Assembly (NCBI GenBank): GCA_947258585.1
Contig: CAMYIZ010000059.1
Span: forward strand, 62,001-126,000
Direction: 5' to 3'
Origin: an uncultured Haliea sp.
GTDB lineage: Bacteria; Pseudomonadota; Gammaproteobacteria; Pseudomonadales; Halieaceae
Length of the DNA: 64,000 nt
Position numbers and translations under genes: made by a program. Positions 7,047-14,203 of this stretch are shown in pieces (the first letter of the stretch is position 1; each line of letters starts with the position of its first letter). The notes under the pieces are model-generated. The model did no database searches. It saw only the letters and a program-made list of their open reading frames with translations, and was not told where the DNA came from.

Positions 7047-9107
7047 ATGAGTTATCGCCTGGGCGTGGACGTCGGTGGCACCTTCACCGACCTGCTGCTG
7101 ATCAACGAGGATTCCGGCGCGACCCATACCGCTAAGGTGCCCTCCACACCGGAGGATTCCTCCATCGGGGTACTGAACGGCATTGCCCGTATCTGCGATG
7201 AGAGCGGCATTGACCCTACTGCAATTCATCGCGTGATGCATGGCACCACGGTGGCCACCAATGCGGTACTGACCGGGCGCGGTGCCACGGTAGGCCTGGT
7301 GACCACGGCGGGCTATGAGGACACCCTGCAGGTGGCGCGTTCCTACTGCCCCGGCGGCCTCGGTGGCTGGGTCAGCTACATCAAGAAGCCGCTGCTGGCT
7401 CCGCTGGAGCTTACCATTGGTGCCCATGAGCGTGTCGGTGCCGATGGCAGCATCGTTACAGCGCTGGATGAGGACCGGTTGCGCGAGGACCTCAAGAAGC
7501 TGCACGCCCGCGGCGGCATCCAGGCCCTGACTATCTGCTTTATCAACGCCTACATCAACGGCGAACACGAGCGCCGTGCGCGGGACATCGCCAGTGAGAT
7601 TTTTGGCGCCACGCCGGTGTCGATCTCCAGCGAGGTGGTTCCGGAGATGCAGGAGTATGAGCGCACCGAGACCACCGTAGTGAACTCCTACGTGCGCCCG
7701 GAAGTGGCCACCTATGTGCGCAACCTGCAGGCGGCGCTGGAGGAGCGCATGGGCGGCAATACGCAGCTGGCGATCCTCCGCTCCGACGGCGGCCTGGCCT
7801 CGGCGCGGGCGGCAGAGGAATCACCGGTGAACCTGCTGATGTCCGGTCCGGCCGGCGGCGTCGCGGGAGCGATCTATTTCTGTAGCCGCGCCGGGTTCGA
7901 CAACATTCTTACCTTTGATATGGGGGGTACCTCTACGGACGTTGCCCTGATCCAGAATTCCAAGGCGCGCGTGCGCCGCGAAACCATCGTTGGCGATGTG
8001 CGGGTGCGGGCGCCTTCGGTGGACGTGCGCACCGTAGGTGCCGGCGGCGGCTCGATCGCCTTCGTACCTGAACTGACCAAGGCCCTGCGGGTCGGCCCGG
8101 AATCCGCCGGTGCGGTGCCGGGCCCTGCCTGCTACATGAAAGGCGGTACCGAGCCCACGGTTTGCGACGCCAACGTGGTCCTGGGCTACCTGCCCTCGGA
8201 CGTACAGCTTGGCGGCAAGATGCAGATCAACCGCGATGCCTCCGAGGCAGCAGTGCAGAAAGTCGCGGATGCCATGGGTATCCCGCTGATGGAAGCGGCG
8301 GAGGGGATTGTTCGCATCGTCAACGAATCCATGTTTGGCGCCCTGCGGCTGGTGTCGGTGGAGCAGGGCTATGACCCACGTGACTTCGCCCTGGTGGGTT
8401 TTGGCGGTGCCGGCCCGCTGCACGCCAATGCGCTGGGTATTCTTACCAACGCCTGGCCGGTGATTGTTCCGCCCGGACCAGGGGTTCTGTGCGCCTACGG
8501 TGACGCGACGACCCAGGTGCAGGACGAGGCGGCTCGTACCTACCTGATGATGGCCGGTGAGCTCACCAATGAAAAGCTGATGGCGGACCTGAAAGAACTG
8601 CAGGCGCGGGCGGGGGAATCCCTGGTGGCCGACGGCATTGCCGCCGATACTCACGAGGTCACCTTCCAGGCTGACCTGCGCTACGTGGGCCAGGCCTTCC
8701 AGATCACGGTGGACTTTACCGAGGCGGAACTGCGTGAGAAGGGAGTCGCCCTGCTGACGGACGCCTTCGACGCAGAGCACGAGCAGTTGTTTACGTTCAA
8801 GCTCGGCGATGGGCACGAGATACTGATGATTCGCGCCCTGGCCAAGGCGCGCTCCGCGGCGATTGCCGAGCTGCAAACCGGTGCCGCCGGCAACACCGTG
8901 GAACAGTGCCGAATCCACGAGAGCCGCTTTTACCATGACGGCAGCTGGCACGATTGCAGCATCTATGATCGGGGCAAGCTGCACGAGGGTCTGGTGGTGC
9001 CCGGCCCGGCCATCGTCAGCGAGATGGACTCCACCACCGTGATCCTCCCTGGTTACGACGCCCGGGTGGACGCGGTCGGAAACCTGTTGATCAATCCGGT
9101 AGCCTGA
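7047..9107 (+). CDS. Hydantoinase/oxoprolinase subunit A (HyuA-like, ATP-binding)
   Basis: 686-aa ATP-dependent subunit of the HyuA/OplA family. Relatives open cyclic amides (N-methylhydantoin, 5-oxoproline) or activate ketones for carboxylation (acetone and acetophenone carboxylases). The N-terminal phosphate-binding pattern GVDVGGTFTDLLLI is followed by MHGTTVATNAVLTGRGA, the long hydantoinase A core (NLLMSGPAGGVAGA, FDMGGTSTDVALI, TVGAGGGSIA, GPESAGAVPGPACY) and a C-terminal beta domain. A GAGGAG ribosome-binding site precedes ATG 7047. It forms a complex with the HyuB encoded 13 bp downstream. The combination with a CoA-transferase and a lyase hints at a carboxylase-type reaction rather than plain hydantoin hydrolysis, which is inference. 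Confidence 0.87.
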   Translation: MSYRLGVDVGGTFTDLLLINEDSGATHTAKVPSTPEDSSIGVLNGIARICDESGIDPTAIHRVMHGTTVATNAVLTGRGATVGLVTTAGYEDTLQVARSYCPGGLGGWVSYIKKPLLAPLELTIGAHERVGADGSIVTALDEDRLREDLKKLHARGGIQALTICFINAYINGEHERRARDIASEIFGATPVSISSEVVPEMQEYERTETTVVNSYVRPEVATYVRNLQAALEERMGGNTQLAILRSDGGLASARAAEESPVNLLMSGPAGGVAGAIYFCSRAGFDNILTFDMGGTSTDVALIQNSKARVRRETIVGDVRVRAPSVDVRTVGAGGGSIAFVPELTKALRVGPESAGAVPGPACYMKGGTEPTVCDANVVLGYLPSDVQLGGKMQINRDASEAAVQKVADAMGIPLMEAAEGIVRIVNESMFGALRLVSVEQGYDPRDFALVGFGGAGPLHANALGILTNAWPVIVPPGPGVLCAYGDATTQVQDEAARTYLMMAGELTNEKLMADLKELQARAGESLVADGIAADTHEVTFQADLRYVGQAFQITVDFTEAELREKGVALLTDAFDAEHEQLFTFKLGDGHEILMIRALAKARSAAIAELQTGAAGNTVEQCRIHESRFYHDGSWHDCSIYDRGKLHEGLVVPGPAIVSEMDSTTVILPGYDARVDAVGNLLINPVA

Positions 9108-9120
9108 GGGGGGAATGACC

Positions 9121-10992
9121 ATGAGCGCGAGAATTATCCAGAGCAACGATCAGCCCCTGCAGAGCGTGGATGTCGATGGGGTTACCGTCGATATCATCGA
9201 GAACGCCCTGCGCAACGCGCGCGAGGAAATGGATGCTGTGTTGTTTCGCACCGCCATGTCCCCGGGTATCCGCGAGCAGGGTGACTGTTTCCCGATGATC
9301 GCCAATCGCGAGGGCAAGATGGTGGTGGGCCAGTTCGGCTCCTTCATCGGACCGTTCCTGCAGGCATACGACGCAGATATCGAGGAAGGGGACATCATCC
9401 TCACCAATGACCCCTACATGTGTAACGCCGCGGTGTCCCACCTGCCGGACTGGGTGGTGCTGGTGCCGGTGTTCAAGGACGGTCGTCACATCGCCTGGTC
9501 CGCCATGTTTGGCCACATGTCCGACAATGGCGGCATGGTGCCCGGCTCCATCCCCATCGAGGCCACCTCGATCTTTCAGGAAGGGATTCGTATCCCGCCG
9601 ATCAAACTGTACAAGAAGGGCGTATTGCAGGAGGATATTCTCGAGCTGATCCTGCACAACGTGCGCACTCCGCAGTGGAACCGCTTCGACCTTAACGCCC
9701 TGGTGGCGGCCTGCAACACCGCTGCCCGGCGCTGCGTGGAACTGGCCCACCGCTTTGGCGACGATGTGCTGTTCTCCACCATGGATGTGATGCTGGAACG
9801 CAACCATGCTGCGATGAAGCACATTATCGAAATGTTCATCCCGGAGGAGCCGCGCGAATTCGAGGACTACCTCTGCGACGACGGCATGGGCATGGGCCCC
9901 TACCGCATCAAGTGCCGCATGTGGCGCGAGGGTTCGAAGGCGATTTTCGACTTTGACGGCACCGACCCGCAGGCCCAGAGCTCGGTCAACTTCTTCCTCA
10001 ATGAAGACATGTTCAAGATGTTCTTCGGCTCCTTCACCATCAATGTGGTGGATCCGCAGATTGTCTTCAACGACGGCTTCTACGACCTGGTTGACGTGCG
10101 CATTCCCGCCGGCACCCTGTTGAAGCCCAAGTTTCCCGCCGCCCTGTCCGGACGCACCCACGCCCTGGGTCGCATCTTCGACCTGCTGGGCGCGTTGCTG
10201 GGTATGGGCGCGCCGGAAATGATGCTGAACGCCGCCGGTTTCTCAGACTCCCCGCACCTGTTCTATTCCGGCTACAAAGACGATGGCGAGTGGTTCCAGC
10301 TGTTCCAGATCGGCTTTGGTGGCATTCCCGGGCGGCCGGTTGGTGACGGTCCGGATGGTCACTCCCTGTGGCCGGGGTTCACCAACGTGCCCAATGAGTT
10401 CATCGAGAGCTATTTCCCGCTCCGCATCGAGCAGTACGCCACCATCCCCGATTCCGGCGGTGCCGGCCTGCACCGGGGCGGCAACGGTCTCAGCGTGGCC
10501 TATCGCTTCCTGGCGGACGGCGAAGTTGGCATCCACGACGAGCGCTGGTTGACCTACCCCTGGGGCGTCCTGGGCGGCGAGACCGGCATGCGCTCTACCA
10601 AGCGCATCGTCCGGGCGGACGGCAGCGAGGAATGGCTCCCCGCCAAGAAGGAGGGCATCAAGGTCAAGAAAGGCGACCTGCTGTACTTCAATACCTGGGG
10701 CGGAGGCGGCTGGGGTGATCCCTACAAGCGCGACCCGGAACTGGTGCGGCAGGATGTGGAGCGCAGGCTGGTTACCGCGGAGGGCGCGCAGCGCTATGGC
10801 GTGGTGATCGCCGCCGATGGCAGTGTCGATTCGGCGGCGACCGAGTCACTGCGTGCTGAGCGCGTTGCGGCGCGCGGCGACGAGATAACCCTGTTCAACC
10901 GCGGCGGCAGTATTGAAGAACTTCGCGCCCGCTGCGAGCAGGAAACGCATCTGGCCGCGCCGGTGGCGCCAACCTTCTCCGCGGCCCGTTAG
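9121..10992 (+). CDS. Hydantoinase/oxoprolinase subunit B (HyuB-like)
   Basis: Partner subunit of the HyuA-like protein, 623 aa from ATG 9121. I prefer this start to the ATG six bases earlier because the run of G at 9108-9113 is spaced correctly for 9121. Family features: DVDGVTVDIIENALRNAREE at the amino end, AMSPGIREQGDCFP, LTNDPYMCNAAVSHLPD, MSDNGGMVPGSIPIEA, and the conserved end motif GGGGWGDPYKRDPELV. Length is within the usual 520-680 range. It is the last gene of the sigma-54-driven operon. A long hairpin at 11037-11064 lies just beyond it. Confidence 0.87.
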   Translation: MSARIIQSNDQPLQSVDVDGVTVDIIENALRNAREEMDAVLFRTAMSPGIREQGDCFPMIANREGKMVVGQFGSFIGPFLQAYDADIEEGDIILTNDPYMCNAAVSHLPDWVVLVPVFKDGRHIAWSAMFGHMSDNGGMVPGSIPIEATSIFQEGIRIPPIKLYKKGVLQEDILELILHNVRTPQWNRFDLNALVAACNTAARRCVELAHRFGDDVLFSTMDVMLERNHAAMKHIIEMFIPEEPREFEDYLCDDGMGMGPYRIKCRMWREGSKAIFDFDGTDPQAQSSVNFFLNEDMFKMFFGSFTINVVDPQIVFNDGFYDLVDVRIPAGTLLKPKFPAALSGRTHALGRIFDLLGALLGMGAPEMMLNAAGFSDSPHLFYSGYKDDGEWFQLFQIGFGGIPGRPVGDGPDGHSLWPGFTNVPNEFIESYFPLRIEQYATIPDSGGAGLHRGGNGLSVAYRFLADGEVGIHDERWLTYPWGVLGGETGMRSTKRIVRADGSEEWLPAKKEGIKVKKGDLLYFNTWGGGGWGDPYKRDPELVRQDVERRLVTAEGAQRYGVVIAADGSVDSAATESLRAERVAARGDEITLFNRGGSIEELRARCEQETHLAAPVAPTFSAAR

Positions 10993-11036
10993 AGGCTCTT
11001 CACTGTTCGGGGACCAGGGCCCAACCGCCGCGGATA

Positions 11037-11064
11037 GGCGCTGACGGTCTACCCCGTCAGCGCC
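11037..11064. terminator. 11-bp hairpin between convergent hyuB and aminotransferase genes
   Basis: GGCGCTGACGG-tctacc-CCGTCAGCGCC is a perfect 11-bp stem with a 6-base loop. It overlaps the stop codon of the minus-strand aminotransferase (11051-11049) and sits 45 bp after hyuB. No T-run follows on either strand, so it may be a bidirectional stem that ends or protects both messages rather than a classical intrinsic terminator. Confidence 0.5.
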
Positions 11065-12722
11065 GCAGCTTCGCGGGCAGGTGGGATCTCCTGGGGCAGC
11101 ACGAACCAGCGCAGTGCTTCGTGTTCCGCCGGCAGGAGCAGCGGCGATGCAGCTATTGCTCGATCCTCCCGGGTCAGTTCCCGCTTCGCCAGCACCAGCT
11201 GTGCGCTGAGTGATACAGCTGGCGGCCGAGGGTCCGGTGTTGTCGTCTGCTCCAGCCACGCCAGGCTCGCGATGGGGTCCTTGCGTTCCGGGTTAAGGCC
11301 CCGGAAGCGCCAGATGCCGTGCGCGGTGTCCACTTGGTAGGAAGGCAGCAGCCGCCAGCCGTGTTCCGCCACCAGTTCCAGTGCCCGCAGCAGGTACTCG
11401 AACTCCTCCTCATCAATAAAATAGTTGAAGTTCAGACGTACCCAGCCCGGGCGCAGCAGGCTGGCGCCGGCGCTGATCGCGGCCTCCAGCCGCTTGCTGT
11501 ACGCCATGTCCATGCCCAGCAGGGCGTGGGCGTATGGGCCCGCGCAGGAGCAGCCGCCGCGGGCCTGGATACCAAACAGGTCGTTCAGCAGCGCCACCAC
11601 GAAGCCGTAGTGCAGGTCGCGCTCTCCATGGCGAAAGCGGAGGGAGAAAATCGGCAGGCGCGGCGCGTCGTGACTGCCGAGCACCTCGATGTTCGGGCAG
11701 GCGCGCAGGCGCGCCATGGCCCGTTCGGCCAGCGCCGATTCCCGGGCCTGGATGGTGTCGGTGCCCACCGCCTGCTGCAGTGAGAACACCAGGCCGGCGC
11801 GGATGGACTCCACGATGGCGGGCGTGCCGCCTTCCTCGCGGCGTTCAATGTCGCTGCTGTAGACGTGGTCTTCCGGGGTCACGTAAATCACCGTGCCACC
11901 GCCGACCATGGCCGGCACCCGGTTGCTGAACAGGGCGCTCTTGGCCACCAGAATACCCGGCGTGCCGGGGCCGCCGACAAACTTGTGCGGGGACAGGAAT
12001 ACCGCATCCAGCGGGTACTCACCGTTCATGTCGATAGCCACGTAGGGACAGGCGGCGGCGTAGTCCCAGCAGGCCAGCGCACCGTGTGCCCGCAGCAGCC
12101 GGGTCACGGCCGCGACATCGCTCTTGATTCCGGTGACATTGGAGGCGGCGGAAAAGCTGCCGATCAGCAGGGCGCGGTGGGCGTGCCGCTTCAGTGCAGC
12201 CGCCAGCGCCTCAAGATCGATGCCGCCCTGCGCGTTCAGGGGAATGACTTCCAACTCGGCAATGCTCTCGCGCCAGGGCAGTTCGTTGGAGTGGTGCTCG
12301 TAGGGACCGATGAATACCACCGGCCTTTCCTGCTCGGGAAGCTGGGCCGACAGCTGGCAGCGGGCGTCCAGCTCAGCCGGCAGCCGCAGGTTCATCACAT
12401 CGATCAGCTTGTTGATCGCGGCGGTGGCTCCTGAGCCACAGAAAATCACCTTGTCACTGTCACCACCGTTGACGGCCCGGCGCACCTGGTCACGGGACGC
12501 TTCCCGCAGTGCCGTGCTGCGGGCGCCGGTAAAGGAGGTTTCGGTGTGCGTATTGGCGTAGTAGGGCAGCACCTGCGCGCGGATGTAGTCCTCGACGAAG
12601 TCCAGGCTGCGACCGGAGGCGGTGTAGTCGGCATACACCAGGGGGGCATCGCCAAACGGCGTGGCAATGGGCTGGCGCTGGCCGATAACGGCCTGGCGGA
12701 TCCGCTCAATCAGGTGATTCAT
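11049..12722 (-). CDS. Class V aminotransferase / cysteine desulfurase-like PLP enzyme with C-terminal extension
   Basis: 557-aa fold-type I PLP enzyme. The PLP lysine is Lys247 in DAVFLSPHKFVGGPGTPGIL, with the PLP-binding Asp220 in ACWDYAAACPYV. A cysteine-desulfurase-like loop carries Cys391 and Cys393 in ARGGCSCAGPYAHALLG. IscS and SufS proteins are about 400 aa; this one continues about 130 residues (from roughly 425) with no domain I recognise. Whether it releases sulfur, selenium or an amino group is uncertain. It begins at ATG 12722, divergent from an Lrp-type regulator 174 bp away, and ends in a hairpin shared with hyuB. Regulation by that Lrp is likely from position. Confidence 0.83.
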   Translation of the reverse strand: MNHLIERIRQAVIGQRQPIATPFGDAPLVYADYTASGRSLDFVEDYIRAQVLPYYANTHTETSFTGARSTALREASRDQVRRAVNGGDSDKVIFCGSGATAAINKLIDVMNLRLPAELDARCQLSAQLPEQERPVVFIGPYEHHSNELPWRESIAELEVIPLNAQGGIDLEALAAALKRHAHRALLIGSFSAASNVTGIKSDVAAVTRLLRAHGALACWDYAAACPYVAIDMNGEYPLDAVFLSPHKFVGGPGTPGILVAKSALFSNRVPAMVGGGTVIYVTPEDHVYSSDIERREEGGTPAIVESIRAGLVFSLQQAVGTDTIQARESALAERAMARLRACPNIEVLGSHDAPRLPIFSLRFRHGERDLHYGFVVALLNDLFGIQARGGCSCAGPYAHALLGMDMAYSKRLEAAISAGASLLRPGWVRLNFNYFIDEEEFEYLLRALELVAEHGWRLLPSYQVDTAHGIWRFRGLNPERKDPIASLAWLEQTTTPDPRPPAVSLSAQLVLAKRELTREDRAIAASPLLLPAEHEALRWFVLPQEIPPAREAAALTG

Positions 12723-12853
12723 GGGCAGTGCTCCCGCGGTTGCGTAGGGTCAATTCGTGGGACAAAGCCTATCGCAGGGAAGGCGAGACATTGTGCCTGA
12801 TTGCATTGATAATTTCATTTAAATCGAAACAATGTGTCATTCAAGTATCTATA

Positions 12854-12872
12854 AATGGGAAAATATTCCATT
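12854..12872. promoter_or_regulatory. Lrp-type operator candidate
   Basis: AATGGGAAAATATTCCATT is an imperfect AT-rich palindrome with 5-bp outer arms AATGG/CCATT. It resembles the loosely palindromic sites bound by Lrp/AsnC proteins. It lies 25 bp before the ATG of the Lrp-type gene, where self-binding would repress it, in the promoter region shared with the divergent aminotransferase. Confidence 0.4.
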
Positions 12873-12896
12873 CAGATTTGATTGGAGGAGATGTCC

Positions 12897-13346
12897 ATGC
12901 TTGATTCGACGGACAAAAAGCTGTTGCGCCTGCTGCAGGTTGACGCCGCGCTCTCGGTGGCGGATCTGGCCGAGCGGGTGAGTATTTCCAAGTCCGCTTG
13001 CTGGCGCAGGCTGCAGAAACTTGAGCACAATGGGGTGATCCGCCAGCGGGTCACCCTGCTCAATGCCGCAGAGGTCGGACTGGGACTGACGGTCTTCATT
13101 ACCCTGCGCACCAACCAGCACAACGAGGCATGGGCCAGGCGCTTTCGAGAGGTGGTGCAGGGCGTTGAGGGGGTGCTTGAGGTGTACCGCCTGGGCGGGC
13201 AGCTGGACTACCTGTTGAAAGCCGTGGTGGCCGACATGCCAGACTACGACAGGCTGTACCAGCAGCTGATCGGCGCCGACCTGTTCGATGTGTCCGCCAG
13301 CTTTGTGATGGAAGAGATCAAGGCTACGACGGTGTTGCCCCTGTAA
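12897..13346 (+). CDS. Lrp/AsnC-family transcriptional regulator
   Basis: 149-aa feast/famine regulator. The N-terminal winged HTH (LDSTDKKLLRLLQVDAALSV, then LAERVSISKSACWRRLQKLE, then NGVIRQRV) precedes a RAM ligand-binding domain (about residues 65-145) that senses an amino acid or related small molecule. GGAGG is placed 8 bases before ATG 12897, so I use this start although the frame is open to a TTG at 12882. It is divergent from the class V aminotransferase, the usual arrangement for an Lrp member and its target, and convergent with sodB across a strong hairpin. Confidence 0.9.
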   Translation: MLDSTDKKLLRLLQVDAALSVADLAERVSISKSACWRRLQKLEHNGVIRQRVTLLNAAEVGLGLTVFITLRTNQHNEAWARRFREVVQGVEGVLEVYRLGGQLDYLLKAVVADMPDYDRLYQQLIGADLFDVSASFVMEEIKATTVLPL

Positions 13347-13361
13347 GGAGGGACGTTGAAG

Positions 13362-13388
13362 GCCGGCGCGGCGGAAATCCGCGCCGGC
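13362..13388. terminator. Bidirectional hairpin between lrp-type gene and sodB
   Basis: GCCGGCGCGG-cggaaat-CCGCGCCGGC is a perfect 10-bp GC-only stem with a 7-base loop. It sits in the 49-bp gap between two convergent genes, 15 bp after one stop and 7 bp after the other. There is no clear T-tract on either side. Confidence 0.55.
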
Positions 13389-13395
13389 GAGGGGG

Positions 13396-13977
13396 TCAGG
13401 CGAAGTTCTTGTTCACAAAGTCCCAGTTTACCAGGGCCCAGAACGCGTCCATGTACTTCGGGCGGGCGTTGCGGTAATCGATGTAGTAGGCGTGTTCCCA
13501 TACATCCACGGTCAGCAGCGGCGTGACCGCGCTGTCGGTCAGCGGCGTTTCCGCATTGCTGGTGTTGACGATGGCAACGCTGCCGTCGCTGTTCTTGACC
13601 AGCCAGGTCCAGCCGGAACCAAAGTTGCCGACGGCGGACTCGGTGAAAGCCTGCTTGAACTCGGCGAAGGAGCCGAAGGCCTTGTCGATGGCCGCGGCCA
13701 CGGCACCGGTAGCGGCGCCGCCGCCGTTGGGGCTCAGGCACTCCCAGTAGAAACTGTGGTTCCAGACCTGGGCGGCATTGTTGAACACGCCGCCGGAGGA
13801 GGTGCGGATGATGTCTTCGAGCGACTTGCCCTCGAATTCCGTACCGGGAACCATGCCGTTCAGCTTCTCGACGTAGGTGTTGTGGTGCTTGCCGTAGTGA
13901 TAGTCGATGGTTTCCGCGGAAATATGCGGTGCCAGGGCATCGCGAGAGTAGGGCAGTGCGGGGAGTTGAAAAGCCAT
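13396..13977 (-). CDS. sodB: Superoxide dismutase [Fe]
   Basis: 193-aa cytoplasmic iron superoxide dismutase converting superoxide to hydrogen peroxide and oxygen. All four metal ligands are present: His27 (IDYHYGKHHNTYV), His74 (NNAAQVWNHSFYWECL), Asp158 and His162 (DVWEHAYYIDYRN). Gln70 in the AAQVWNH segment is the Fe-type outer-sphere glutamine; Mn enzymes carry it elsewhere. Length is standard for SodB. ATG 13977 lies 226 bp from the divergent fadE start. Confidence 0.97.
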   Translation of the reverse strand: MAFQLPALPYSRDALAPHISAETIDYHYGKHHNTYVEKLNGMVPGTEFEGKSLEDIIRTSSGGVFNNAAQVWNHSFYWECLSPNGGGAATGAVAAAIDKAFGSFAEFKQAFTESAVGNFGSGWTWLVKNSDGSVAIVNTSNAETPLTDSAVTPLLTVDVWEHAYYIDYRNARPKYMDAFWALVNWDFVNKNFA

Positions 13978-14203
13978 AGTGTTCCTCCGATAACTCAGGA
14001 TAAGTGGGTTGGCAATCGTCCAGACTAATACTTTCGTGTCGTCGGCCCGCGCTAGCGTTGGCCGACGCTGTTATGGTTGGAGGTCCAGCGAAGGCGGCCA
14101 GTATACCGCATTGTGCGCGGTCATAATAATGGACTAAGGTTGTGACTACTGACTGAATCAGGAAGGCGCCTTTGGGGCGCCCCCACAGAGAGGTAAATCT
14201 GCC

